This document shows positions 1 to 7,967 of a DNA stretch of 64,000 nucleotides, piece by piece (position 1 is the stretch's first letter; each line of letters opens with the position of its first letter). Origin of the DNA: Bacteroidota bacterium. GTDB taxonomy: Bacteria > Bacteroidota > Ignavibacteria > Ignavibacteriales > Ignavibacteriaceae. The stretch is from positions 1 through 64,000 of the forward strand of contig JADFLR010000009.1 in assembly GCA_022564295.1 (NCBI GenBank), written 5' to 3'. Below the pieces are notes generated by a model. It had not been told where the DNA came from, searched no databases, and worked only from the letters and a program-made list of their open reading frames with translations. A program made the translations under genes and the position numbers.

Positions 1-105
1 AAAAGACATTTCGCCCCCTGCCTTGCGTTGATCTCTAAATCCCTCAAAAGCTGACTTCCATGATTCATAGTCTTTAACTTTGTGTCGAATAATAACGGTT
101 GCCAT
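1..105 (-). CDS. Small alpha/beta-barrel (monooxygenase/cyclase-like) protein, N-terminus only
   Basis: The first 35 codons of a gene that runs off the left edge of the window, with ATG at 103-105. The peptide starts MATVIIRHKVKDYESWKSAF, a pattern typical of small dimeric alpha/beta-barrel proteins of the antibiotic-biosynthesis-monooxygenase or cyclase-like type: a beta strand followed by a helix with the 'KVKDYxxWKxxF' signature. What it acts on cannot be told from this piece. No paralog lies nearby; the next 280 bases (106-385) are AT-rich and show no gene. Confidence 0.6.
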   Translation of the reverse strand, partial: MATVIIRHKVKDYESWKSAFEGFRDQRKAGGEMSF

Positions 106-385
106 TTGTAAGCCTCATTTATAAAATGTGTGAGATTAATATTTATTTATGCCCTCAGTAGATTCCATAGTTAATTTAAAATAAGTATTTATTTACCAAT
201 CAACAAATAAAATATTTGAAACATAAACCCTCATTCAACTATCTATTAAATATTAACAGTGGTAAGACTTGTGGTTGGCAGGAGTGATTTCAATATTGGT
301 AATAGAAAATTTTGTTAGGGCCGCTGAGTAAAAGCGCATTACAGAAGTATTTTTCTGAAACAGAAAGGATGATTTTTTTGTGGAA

Positions 386-745
386 TTATTTTTGTTTGAA
401 GTTATTTCTTATTTCCGATAAGACATGCTCAAGATTCAATAGCACATCCTGATTTTCAAATCTTATTACGTTGATTCCTTCATTTTCAATCTTCCTCGTT
501 CTTTCTTTGTCATATCTTATTCCCTCGTCATCAAAATGAAAATCACCATCAAGTTCAACTACAAGTTTTTCAGCCGGACAATAGAAATCAACTATGAATG
601 ACTTTATACCTGCCTGTCTTCTGAATTTACTGCCCTCAAGCTGACCTCCCTTTAAGTAACCCCATAAAAAGGCTTCTGCCTGTGTAGGACTATTTCTGAG
701 TCGTTTTCTTCTTTTTTTAAAATATTTTCTATTAAATGTTCTCAT
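386..745 (-). CDS. DUF559 endonuclease-fold protein
   Basis: A 119-residue protein of the DUF559 family, related to very-short-patch-repair and restriction endonucleases. The family pattern is visible: a basic N-terminus (KKRRKRLRN), 'SPTQAEAFLWGYLKG', 'KFRRQAGIKSFIVDFYCP', then 'LVVELDGDFH' and 'RFENQDVL'. The acidic residues of VDFYCP and ELDGD fit a PD-(D/E)XK nuclease site. The ATG at 743-745 is preferred over an in-frame TTG 18 bases upstream. Function in this family is not well settled. A perfect GC-rich hairpin lies 30 bases upstream of the start, and DUF559 genes often sit among such repeats. Confidence 0.85.
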   Translation of the reverse strand: MRTFNRKYFKKRRKRLRNSPTQAEAFLWGYLKGGQLEGSKFRRQAGIKSFIVDFYCPAEKLVVELDGDFHFDDEGIRYDKERTRKIENEGINVIRFENQDVLLNLEHVLSEIRNNFKQK

Positions 746-774
746 AATTTTAATATAATACAATTAATATTTTT

Positions 775-795
775 CCCCTCCTGCCTGAGGAGGGG
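775..795. repeat. GC-rich palindromic repeat beside DUF559 gene
   Basis: A perfect 8-bp inverted repeat (CCCCTCCT / AGGAGGGG) around a 5-base loop, followed by 'ATTAAGGGGTGG'. It stands out in AT-rich sequence and shares its core with the larger hairpin at 932-956, so it looks like one copy of a dispersed intergenic repeat (REP-like) rather than a local terminator. Confidence 0.6.
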
Positions 796-931
796 ATTAA
801 GGGGTGGAGGGAGCAATTCCCTTAATATAAAACTTTAGCCGGGGATGATGAGAAAAAACAGCATAATACAAACATCCTTAATTTAAGTTAGTTCAATTCA
901 TATATGTACACCACCCCGTCACTTCGTGCCA

Positions 932-956
932 CCCCTCCTCTCTGTGAGAGGAGGGG
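932..956. repeat. Second GC-rich palindromic repeat
   Basis: A perfect 11-bp inverted repeat (CCCCTCCTCTC / GAGAGGAGGGG) with a 3-base loop, preceded by a C-rich stretch 'CCACCCCGTCACTTCGTGCC'. Same core as the repeat at 775-795. It may also stop transcription of the SRPBCC gene, which ends at 994, since that gene is transcribed towards it. Confidence 0.6.
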
Positions 957-993
957 AATAAAAGAATTTTTTACAGATTAAGCTCAATAAGTT

Positions 994-1440
994 TTACTTA
1001 ATAACTCCACCAACTCTTAAATTAACACCGTACTCAAGATAGGCTTTTAAGCAGCAAAGAAAGTTCGTCCAACCTTCAACCTGTCCCATACACTTCGCAG
1101 CTCCCGGAAAGTCTGCGAGCCAGTCTGATTCGGTTATTTTAACTAAAGTACTGTTTTCACCTTTTGGTTCTAATGAAATAACAACAAGACATTCATCACC
1201 ACTGCCTTCCCACTTAAAGGAAATAAGTTTATCTTTTTCAACGTTCTGAACTTTAACTTCGTGTGATACATCATAATCTTCCCACGACCAGGTTAATGTT
1301 TTACCGCTTTCTATTCTTCCGGTGCTTGTGGTAATAAAGTATTTGTTCATTTTATCAGGATCAACAATTGCTTCAAATACTTCGTGTGCCGGTTTTAAAA
1401 TCCCCATCTGTACCTTTGTTTTTATCCTCTCTTCGCTCAT
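994..1440 (-). CDS. SRPBCC/AHSA1-type START-like domain protein
   Basis: A 148-residue protein made of one START-like (SRPBCC, AHSA1-type) ligand-binding fold. The family marks are the opening strand with 'AHEVFEAIVDPDKMNKYF', the central 'WSWEDYDVSHEVKV' strands, and the long C-terminal helix 'CMGQVEGWTNFLCCLKAYLEYG'. Such proteins bind hydrophobic ligands or act as Hsp90 co-chaperones, but the ligand here is unknown. A related protein with two such domains lies at 53163-54221. Transcribed alone. Confidence 0.85.
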   Translation of the reverse strand: MSEERIKTKVQMGILKPAHEVFEAIVDPDKMNKYFITTSTGRIESGKTLTWSWEDYDVSHEVKVQNVEKDKLISFKWEGSGDECLVVISLEPKGENSTLVKITESDWLADFPGAAKCMGQVEGWTNFLCCLKAYLEYGVNLRVGGVIK

Positions 1441-1932
1441 AGCTTCTGCTTAGTTTTAATTTATGTTCAAGTTAAAAATAGGACACCGGAAAAACAGAAG
1501 CAATTTTAATAATGGTGTTTTCAAATATTAAAAAGGGGAAATGACCGTATCAGGAGATTTTAATAAAGGATTGCTTAGACAAAGATTTTCGAGTACAGTT
1601 TATTTCTAATTGGATAAAGTCTTCACAAGGTTTTGTGCGGGGATGGTAAGGTTGTATCTGAAAGATTACAGTTCTGTGCAGATTGCATTTTCCTAAAAGT
1701 ACTATCTACTGACAAACGTATGAAATTTAAAGGTGCAAAGGATAAAATATACAACAACAGTAGTGATGATAAAAAATTACGACCACAATAATAATATAAA
1801 TGGTTATTTTTAGTATGTTAATCACATTGAAAAACCCCAAACATTGATTATCTCAATCAATCGAGGCATATTGAAAAATAGTTAGCTTTTATAAACAAAC
1901 TTATTTATAAATATTAAATCAACAAATAACTA
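1441..1932. other. Gene-free spacer with inverted repeat
   Basis: No gene is supported in this AT-rich spacer between the divergent SRPBCC gene and the AAA ATPase gene. It contains a perfect 7-bp inverted repeat, ATTGATT (1843-1849) and AATCAAT (1855-1861), about 70 bases before the ATPase start, which could be an operator or leader hairpin for the ATPase/TOPRIM pair. Confidence 0.4.
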
Positions 1933-3072
1933 ATGGAAGTGATAAAACTTAAATCAATTAATATTTTAGAGGAAAGAGGCGGTGTTACTGAATACAACGC
2001 AAGAAACATTCCATTATCCCATTTTAACTTACTTGTGGGAGACAACGCACAAGGCAAAACACGATTGTTCAACACAATGCACTATATGACTTCTACAGCA
2101 TATAATCTTGCTAATATTCTAGCAACCACATTTAAATCAAAATGGATTTTCCAAGTGCAGTCAAATTCCGATACCGAGGAAGTTGTTTATGATATTAAAG
2201 TAAAGGGCTCAAATGGTAAAAATGTGTATACTGAAAAAATAACTAGAAATAAGAAAATGATTTTTTCGTCCAGTGAGAAGTACCTATATAACGAAAGCAG
2301 TAGAAGAAAAATAACAAACTATTATATTCCGGAAAACATTCCTGCAATCGTTTCTATAAATGAAAAAGGATTTCATACAATAAAATTAATCAGAGATTAT
2401 TTTCAAAGAATCATATATGTGTCATCCAACAAGAGTAGAGATTTACATGTAGATCCCCAATCCATAGTACCAAATAAGATTGGGACAAATCTTGCATCAG
2501 TACTAGTTAACTGGGAGAAGAATTATCCACAAAATTTTCAAAGAGTTGTGAATGAATTCAAAGATAATTATCCATTTATAAAGAAATTTTATTTTACAGA
2601 TCAAAAAACCCTAGAAGGAATAAAAGCAAAATTATTAACCATTACTGAAAGGAATGTGTTACACCCTATTACTCAGCAAAATTGGTCTGATGGATTATAT
2701 AGAATGTTATTTCTCCTCATGTCAACAAAAGTACCATTCGTTGACAACGAAAAAATCTATTCACCTTCTTTTATTATGGTCGATGAAATCGAAAACGGTT
2801 TAGATTATAAAAGCTTGAAGTTCATAATCGATTATTTAAAAGATTATTCCGATGAGGTGCAAATCGCTCTATCAACTCATTCGCCTCTCGTCTGTGAACT
2901 CATTCATCCAGAGAATTGGATTATTGTGAAAAGGCATGGAACAAAAGTCAATTTTATCTCTCCTCCAAAATTCGAAAAAAAACTTAATGAAGAACTAGAA
3001 TTATTCAAACATAAACATTGGGATTTTTACACAAAACACATAAGCAATTCAAATTTATACCTGATTAAGTAA
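1933..3072 (+). CDS. AAA/ABC-type ATPase of the RecF/OLD-like class
   Basis: A 379-residue ATPase of the RecF/SMC-like group (AAA_15/AAA_21). The Walker A loop is GDNAQGKT (36-43), an ABC-like signature is seen in 'NWSDGLYRMLF' (about 250-260), Walker B is IMVDEIENG (281-289) and the switch histidine is in STHSP (314-318). The insertion between Walker A and the signature is fairly short and carries no zinc hook or long coiled coil. One base separates its stop from the next start, so the two are surely co-transcribed. Stand-alone ATPases of this class paired with a TOPRIM-like nuclease are a recurring anti-phage layout (OLD, Gabija, PARIS); a defence role here is inferred. Confidence 0.85.
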   Translation: MEVIKLKSINILEERGGVTEYNARNIPLSHFNLLVGDNAQGKTRLFNTMHYMTSTAYNLANILATTFKSKWIFQVQSNSDTEEVVYDIKVKGSNGKNVYTEKITRNKKMIFSSSEKYLYNESSRRKITNYYIPENIPAIVSINEKGFHTIKLIRDYFQRIIYVSSNKSRDLHVDPQSIVPNKIGTNLASVLVNWEKNYPQNFQRVVNEFKDNYPFIKKFYFTDQKTLEGIKAKLLTITERNVLHPITQQNWSDGLYRMLFLLMSTKVPFVDNEKIYSPSFIMVDEIENGLDYKSLKFIIDYLKDYSDEVQIALSTHSPLVCELIHPENWIIVKRHGTKVNFISPPKFEKKLNEELELFKHKHWDFYTKHISNSNLYLIK

Positions 3073-3073
3073 A

Positions 3074-3718
3074 ATGCAGAAGGTTTGGTTTTTCGTTGAG
3101 GGTAAGTCAGAAGAAAACTTAGTCACCTTTTTAATAAGGAAAAAATTCAGTTCTAGTATTCAACTTGAGAAAGATTTACTCGACTTTGTTAAAAAAGATA
3201 TTTCTAATGCCCAGCATCATTTAGGATATTGTGAGAATTGTGAAAATGTTAATAAGATCCCGCACAGGATTAATGAATTAGAATACCTAATTGAACAAAG
3301 TAAATCCAACGTGATCATTATTATATGTGACGTTGAGAAACTTGGTTGTGTTTCGAACAGAAAAGAAAAAATTGAAAATGTTCTGAATTCAGATGTTAAA
3401 AAACTAAAAATTGTACGCGCATTTTTTAATCCAATGATTGAAATTGGGTATTGGGAATGTGAGCAAATAATTAATCGGGTGATTGACCTAGAATATAGAA
3501 ATAATTTAAAGCTGAGCCCTAAAGACCCGATCACTTCAGAACCAGACCTAGCACACCCGTTAACTGCGTTAAAAAAATCATTCGAGAAGTATAATCTAAA
3601 ATACCGCAAATCGAGTTTTTCAGAAAAGTTTTTTGCAAGAGTGGATTTTGATACTTGTGATAATGATGTGCTTAAAAGAATTATTAATCCATTAGAAACT
3701 ATTTGTAATCCTACTTAA
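3074..3718 (+). CDS. TOPRIM-fold DUF4276-like partner of the AAA ATPase
   Basis: A 214-residue protein beginning 'VWFFVEGKSEENLVTFLI'. The VEG-x-(S/T)-E-E start, the strand 'SNVIIIICDVEKLG' with an acidic residue at D86, and a later 'FFNPMIEIGYWECE' motif fit the TOPRIM-related DUF4276 type, in which E9 and D86 would bind metal. Two cysteine pairs (CENC at 53-56, and C87/C92) are extra to the usual pattern. The one-base gap after the ATPase gene argues for a two-subunit machine. The exact family was judged by eye; DUF4435 or another TOPRIM family is possible. Likely role: nuclease or sensor subunit of a defence cassette (inferred). Confidence 0.65.
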   Translation: MQKVWFFVEGKSEENLVTFLIRKKFSSSIQLEKDLLDFVKKDISNAQHHLGYCENCENVNKIPHRINELEYLIEQSKSNVIIIICDVEKLGCVSNRKEKIENVLNSDVKKLKIVRAFFNPMIEIGYWECEQIINRVIDLEYRNNLKLSPKDPITSEPDLAHPLTALKKSFEKYNLKYRKSSFSEKFFARVDFDTCDNDVLKRIINPLETICNPT

Positions 3719-3732
3719 TTAATAAATACTTT

Positions 3733-3862
3733 TTATTTTTTCTTTAAAAGCACTACTTCCTCTGCATAAGAAAGGCTATCTTCACTAAAGCATTCATAGC
3801 ATCCAAAAATTCCTAATTCTTCAATTATATTAACAAATTTTTTCACCCCATAAGGAAACCTT
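3733..3862 (-). pseudogene. C-terminal remnant of a PEP-mutase/isocitrate-lyase family gene
   Basis: Read on the minus strand, this stretch encodes 'VKKFVNIIEELGIFGCYECF' and ends at a TAA at 3733-3735. It closely matches the last residues of the intact gene at 6881-7729 (SLKKFVNIIDELGSLGSYECF). A stop codon lies just upstream in the same frame and nothing else of the enzyme is left, so it is the tail of a deleted second copy. The rest of the spacer (3863-4045) has no gene, only a short GC-rich dyad near 3930. Confidence 0.8.
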
Positions 3863-4045
3863 TACGGTGTTTCATTCCAAGTACCTTCCGGCAATGCATA
3901 CCCACCATCATCCTAGCATTGTCCCCTGCGGACGGGGGAAAGTCTCATAAAGTCAATGATAACTTAAGCCATATTCATTAAAGTATCAATTAATAATTGG
4001 CAAGTATTATGGGAGACAGCAAATAATTAAAGAGCACAAATTAAG

Positions 4046-4570
4046 TCAGGTGTTAACACCATCCCAAACAGCCTTAGGTTTACCTTCCCATACCCATGCA
4101 ATAAAATCAATAAGCTGGGGCTCGCCTCCAAGATCACGCAGCCGCGCATTCACCTGTCCCCTGTGGTAAGTACTGTGCATTACAACCTGCAGCATTGTTT
4201 CTGCTAACGACGGATTCTCCGGTTTTCTTCCAATAATTTTTTCAAAATGATTTGTCCAGGGAATTTCTATAATCTTATTTAACTCATTTTCATTTAATGA
4301 ATTTAAATGTTCATTAACCAGGGAGTGGTATTCATATCCCCATTTTGCAATGTCAAGCAGTTCGGGGAAATCAGTTTCTTTTGAAAATTCCAGAGGTTGT
4401 TTGGTCCATATATAAAGGAATGCTCGTTGAACATTATGAATGTGACATAGAAGCTTTCTCAGCCTGGAATCACTATTTGCGGAAGAAAGTTTTAATACTG
4501 ATTGCCATACTTTTGCATCAGCCCATTCCATATGATGAAACAACAAGCTGATATTATTTAGCTCATGCAT
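4046..4570 (-). CDS. DinB-family putative metal-binding protein
   Basis: A 174-residue four-helix-bundle protein of the DinB/YfiT type. The metal-ligand histidines that define the family are visible: one in 'LLFHHMEWAD' near the start, one in 'LCHIHNVQRAFLYIW', and the pair in 'MHSTYHRGQVNARLRDLGG' near the end. Many members are thiol-dependent transferases or hydrolases, often with bacillithiol or mycothiol as cofactor, but no activity can be assigned here. The ATG at 4570 gives full family length. A decayed relative lies directly upstream (4635-4870). Confidence 0.85.
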   Translation of the reverse strand: MHELNNISLLFHHMEWADAKVWQSVLKLSSANSDSRLRKLLCHIHNVQRAFLYIWTKQPLEFSKETDFPELLDIAKWGYEYHSLVNEHLNSLNENELNKIIEIPWTNHFEKIIGRKPENPSLAETMLQVVMHSTYHRGQVNARLRDLGGEPQLIDFIAWVWEGKPKAVWDGVNT

Positions 4571-4634
4571 AATATTCTTCTTATTAGTATTGATAAAAAG
4601 TATAGTTACTTGAATTTAAAATTTTATTATTAAG

Positions 4635-4870
4635 CTATTTATCGTCCTTTAGAACACGTAAGTATACAGCTATTTGTCCGCGGTGATGTATTTGGTGATC
4701 AATGCTGCTTCTTAAAATAATCAATTCGATCCTCACCAAATTACAAAATCTATCATCCCACAATTTGTTCCCTGCTAATATTATTTTCAAGCCGACTTTT
4801 AATATCGATATAATTCAACACATTATCACTTACTTTTAACTCGTTGCCGCCAAAAAGGTTTTTCTAAAAA
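4635..4870 (-). pseudogene. Frameshifted C-terminal remnant of a second DinB gene
   Basis: The minus strand encodes 'DDRFCNLVRIELIILRSSID' followed by 'HQIHHRGQIAVYLR' and a TAG at 4635-4637. HQIHHRGQ is the metal-binding C-terminal motif of DinB proteins. Farther upstream the matching peptide (GGNELKVSDNVLNYIDIKSR) continues in another frame, and the two frames meet near 4770, so at least one frameshift is present. No start codon or N-terminal half is found. The remaining spacer up to 4999 holds only the promoter region of the VOC gene. Confidence 0.75.
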
Positions 4871-4999
4871 AATTTTGAATATTTACTTATATAAAGTTTT
4901 ACGTTTCTGTGTTTTTTGAGCTTTACATATTCCTAAAAGCTTTTTACATTTGCTTCGTAATAAATTTATCATCTACAAATAACAAGAGAGGTTAAAATT

Positions 5000-5371
5000 A
5001 TGGCAAACGTAATTAATTGGTTTGAAATACCGGCAAAAGATTTTGATAGAGCCTGTAAGTTCTACGCTGAAGTTCTTGACGGGGAAGTTCAGAAAATGGA
5101 TAGTCCTACAGGGGTGAAGTTTGGATTCCTTCCCGGTACAGCACCGGAATCAGTAGGCGGTGCAGTTGTTTTTGGTGAAGGTTATGAGCCTACCACTAAG
5201 GGAACAATGGTTTATTTAAATGGTGGTGATGATTTAAACGTACCATTAGGCAGGATTGAAAAAGCCGGAGGTAAAATCCTATTGTCTAAAACTTCAATTG
5301 GTGAGAACGGGTTTATGGCCCATTTTACAGATACTGAAGGAAATAAGGTTTCACTTCATTCGATGAAATAA
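5000..5371 (+). CDS. VOC/glyoxalase-family protein
   Basis: A 123-residue vicinal-oxygen-chelate fold protein, the usual length for a single glyoxalase/bleomycin-resistance unit. Visible marks are 'NWFEIPAKDFDRACKFYAEVLDGEV' at the start, 'GTMVYLNGGDDLN' in the second half-repeat, and 'HFTDTEGNKVSLHSMK' at the end. Substrate unknown: members act as dioxygenases, isomerases or binding proteins. A purine-rich ribosome site (AGAGAGG) lies about 10 bases before the ATG. Transcribed alone. Confidence 0.9.
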   Translation: MANVINWFEIPAKDFDRACKFYAEVLDGEVQKMDSPTGVKFGFLPGTAPESVGGAVVFGEGYEPTTKGTMVYLNGGDDLNVPLGRIEKAGGKILLSKTSIGENGFMAHFTDTEGNKVSLHSMK

Positions 5372-5404
5372 GCAGCAGTTAATTGAATCGTCTAAACGAA
5401 ACAG

Positions 5405-5519
5405 TCGTGTCACACCTATCTTGTCGAAGCCTGCCTTTCGGCGGACAAGTGTGGCATTGCTGTAATTTGTCAGTCTTCGACCCAGCGCCAAGGCGGGGCA
5501 GGCGAGGCTCAGACTGACA
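5405..5519. repeat. Complex inverted-repeat element in a spacer
   Basis: A GC-rich patch in an AT-rich spacer with nested dyads: CTTGTC ... GACAAG around 5418-5447, and a perfect 9-bp pair TGTCAGTCT (5468-5476) / AGACTGACA (5511-5519). The 'TTGTCGAAGCCTGCC' core resembles dispersed intergenic repeats common in Bacteroidota-type genomes. It contains no gene. It could also serve as terminator for the VOC gene that ends at 5371. Confidence 0.5.
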
Positions 5520-5617
5520 GGAGTTCTTAAGTTATAGGTATTGAGATAGTCCAGGGTTTTTACAGAAATATAAATCGAATAAAACAAAAAGTGAACAAGA
5601 TTTATTAAGATTATTCC

Positions 5618-6280
5618 ATGTCAAAGATCAATAAGAGTACATTTAAGTTTCTATCAGACCTAAAGAAAAACAACAACCGGGAATGGTTCAATGATAATAA
5701 ACCAATATACGAAGAGGCACGTGCAAATTTTGAAGAGTTCATTGCAAACCTGATATCTAATATCTCGAAGTTTGATCCTCCGATTGCTGGATTAAATCCA
5801 AGGAAAAGTATCTTCAGAATTTACAGGGACGTTCGCTTTGGAAAGAATAAAACTCCATACAAAATTAACCTCGGTGCCCATTTGTTACCACATTCTGCTC
5901 AACTCCATAATGGAGCCGGTTATTATATTCATTTAGAACCGGGTAAAAGTATTTTAGCTGGAGGAGCTTATCTTCCACCGGCGCCCTGGTTAAATGCAAT
6001 TAGGTATGAGATAAACAGGAACAGTAAGGAATTCAAGAAGATCATCAACAACAAAACATTCAAAAACTACTTTGGAGAATTAGAGGGAGAAAAATTAAAA
6101 ACTGCCCCCAGGGATTATCCAAAAGATCATCCGGAAATTGAGTTGTTAAAATTTAAGAGTTACCTGGCTGTTCACAATGTAAGAAACAACGAAGTATTAT
6201 CCGATAATTACTTACAACACGCAACAAAGGTATTCAAAGCACTCCATCCCTTTGATAAGTTTTTAAATGATGCTATATAA
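5618..6280 (+). CDS. DUF2461 (TIGR02453) family protein
   Basis: A 220-residue protein of the widespread but uncharacterised DUF2461 family. The family signature is clear: 'LKKNNNREWFNDNKPIYEEAR' at the start, then 'NPRKSIFRIYRDVRFGKNKTPYK', then 'GAGYYIHLEP ... LAGGAYLPP' and 'NNEVLSDNYL' near the end. Conserved Arg, Asp and Lys residues in the RIYRDVRF segment suggest an active site or nucleic-acid contact, but no activity is known. A terminator-like hairpin follows at 6288-6311. Confidence 0.9.
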   Translation: MSKINKSTFKFLSDLKKNNNREWFNDNKPIYEEARANFEEFIANLISNISKFDPPIAGLNPRKSIFRIYRDVRFGKNKTPYKINLGAHLLPHSAQLHNGAGYYIHLEPGKSILAGGAYLPPAPWLNAIRYEINRNSKEFKKIINNKTFKNYFGELEGEKLKTAPRDYPKDHPEIELLKFKSYLAVHNVRNNEVLSDNYLQHATKVFKALHPFDKFLNDAI

Positions 6281-6287
6281 AAGCAGT

Positions 6288-6311
6288 AACCCACAATTTT
6301 ATTTGTGGGTT
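6288..6311. terminator. Terminator-like hairpin after the DUF2461 gene
   Basis: A perfect 9-bp stem, AACCCACAA / TTGTGGGTT, with a 6-base loop, eight bases past the stop codon. It lacks a clear T run on the plus strand, so it may be a weak or bidirectional terminator between this gene and the convergent cupin gene. Confidence 0.5.
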
Positions 6312-6485
6312 TAAGAATCAATCAAACATCTATAATAACGGTCTCAACCGTTTATATTTACTATCCTAAAAATCATTGACTGTAGTAGGTAGTTATTAAA
6401 TAGCTCACCTTTGAAACTGTGGGAAGACTCCAATCAGGATCACTGCCAAGTATTGATAACTTTGTTATCGGGTTTTTCTATAAAC

Positions 6486-6845
6486 CTAAATTGCCTGTAA
6501 ATTATCTTTTGTAAACTCATTACGTGTATCACCGGTGTTCAGGATTTCTTTAGGTTCGAAGAGCATTACAGATGCTTCTTCAGCAGCAACAGGTCTATGT
6601 TCAATTCCCTTCGGTACTATTACAAATTCATTTTCATTTATCTCTACTGTTTTATCTCTGTATTCCATATTAAACTTCCCTTTCAGTACATAAAACATCT
6701 CATCTTCATTATCGTGTTTGTGCCATACAAACTCACCTTTAAACTTTACCAGCTTTACATACTGCCCGTTAAGTTCACCAACTATTTTTGGATCCCAATG
6801 CTCACTAAAAAGAGAAAGCTTCTCATCAATATTTACTTTGTTCAT
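6486..6845 (-). CDS. Cupin-domain protein
   Basis: A 119-residue single-domain cupin. Cupin motif 1 is 'FVWHKHDNEDEMFYVLKGKF', with metal ligands H, H and E, and motif 2 is 'NEFVIVPKGIEHRPVAAEE', with the last ligand H. Small cupins of this kind bind a metal and act on, or sense, small molecules; nothing fixes the substrate. It lies 35 bases after the PEP-mutase-like gene on the same strand, so the two are probably one operon. Confidence 0.88.
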   Translation of the reverse strand: MNKVNIDEKLSLFSEHWDPKIVGELNGQYVKLVKFKGEFVWHKHDNEDEMFYVLKGKFNMEYRDKTVEINENEFVIVPKGIEHRPVAAEEASVMLFEPKEILNTGDTRNEFTKDNLQAI

Positions 6846-6880
6846 TTTATTACTCCTGAATAAAAATATTTAAGAAATAG

Positions 6881-7729
6881 TTATTCCTTTTCATCTCTTA
6901 AAAACTTTAATGTTTCGTCAAATGAAAACGTATCTTTACTAAAGCACTCGTAGCTTCCTAAACTGCCAAGCTCATCAATTATGTTAACAAATTTTTTCAA
7001 GCTTGATCTCAAAACAAATGGTCCGAAAGTTACGCGGTTAATGCCAATATCCTGCATAGTCTTCAATTGTATAGTTCGGTGAGAGCCTAAAATATTTATT
7101 GGTGAGCTAATTTCTTTTCGTAAAGTAGTAATTGTCTCTAATTCCAGAACGCCTATCGGATAAACAAGGTCAGCGCCGGCGTTTAAATATTCCCCCGCTC
7201 TTTTAATTACCTGAGCAATCACTTCTGTTGCTGGTTTATCATTACCGGATAGAAAACAATCGATCCTCGCATTTATAACCAAATGCAACCCTCTTTCTTC
7301 GGCAACTTCTCTCACAGTTGAAATTCGTTCACATTGCTCCTCAATATTTCTTAACAAACCTTCCTCTTCCATGCTATCTTCTATGTTTATTCCAGCAACA
7401 CCCGTATCAATAACCTTGTTTATTGAATCGCGTAAGATTTTAATATCAGAAGCGTAACCGGATTCAATATCGGCAGTAACTGGAATATCAACGCTTTTAA
7501 CAATTCGTTCAATAATATCCAGGTGAGTTGAAAGTTTAATTTTTTCACCATCTATATAACCCAAAGAAGATGATATGGCGGCACTGGCTGTTGCTGCCGC
7601 GGGAAATCCCCTTGCTTCCAAAATACGTGCACCTATTGGATTCCAAATGTTTGGCAGCACAAGAAGTTTATCCTGTTTGTGCAGTGCCAAAAAATTCTCT
7701 GCTTTTTTTTGCTGTGAGGTATTGTTCAT
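6881..7729 (-). CDS. Isocitrate lyase/PEP mutase superfamily enzyme
   Basis: A 282-residue TIM-barrel enzyme of the isocitrate-lyase/phosphoenolpyruvate-mutase superfamily. Landmarks are 'LVLPNIWNPIGARILEARGF', 'ATASAAISSSLGYIDGE', 'PVTADIESGY' (magnesium-binding loop), 'GINIEDS' and 'NARIDCFL'. The subgroup cannot be fixed by eye; oxaloacetate hydrolase, methylisocitrate-lyase-like and PEP-mutase-like members look alike. The ATG at 7727-7729 starts the protein where relatives do; an upstream in-frame TTG adds 18 unlikely residues. It is divergent from an Lrp regulator and followed by a cupin. The tail of a lost second copy remains at 3733-3862. Confidence 0.88.
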   Translation of the reverse strand: MNNTSQQKKAENFLALHKQDKLLVLPNIWNPIGARILEARGFPAAATASAAISSSLGYIDGEKIKLSTHLDIIERIVKSVDIPVTADIESGYASDIKILRDSINKVIDTGVAGINIEDSMEEEGLLRNIEEQCERISTVREVAEERGLHLVINARIDCFLSGNDKPATEVIAQVIKRAGEYLNAGADLVYPIGVLELETITTLRKEISSPINILGSHRTIQLKTMQDIGINRVTFGPFVLRSSLKKFVNIIDELGSLGSYECFSKDTFSFDETLKFLRDEKE

Positions 7730-7891
7730 AGTTTTTAGATTATTCTTTTTTCCCCAACATAACTTTAATTTGAAAAAACTCAAAGACCGTTCATCAAATT
7801 AAATCCCGGATTTATGTTGATAATTGCACGAAAATTCAATAACATAACTATATATTCTCCGTTCATAACGATATACCGTATAATCATCACT

Positions 7892-7915
7892 ATTATACTT
7901 GATATTAAGTATAAT
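7892..7915. promoter_or_regulatory. Inverted repeat, probable operator of the Lrp/AsnC gene
   Basis: A perfect 9-bp inverted repeat, ATTATACTT / AAGTATAAT, with a 6-base spacer, centred about 65 bases before the regulator start in the divergent spacer with the PEP-mutase-like gene. Lrp/AsnC proteins usually bind AT-rich palindromes in their own promoters, so autoregulation is likely, possibly with control of the divergent operon. Confidence 0.5.
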
Positions 7916-7967
7916 ATACTCTATTTTTCATCCAAACAAGAATAATAATCATAATTGAGAAATCAAA

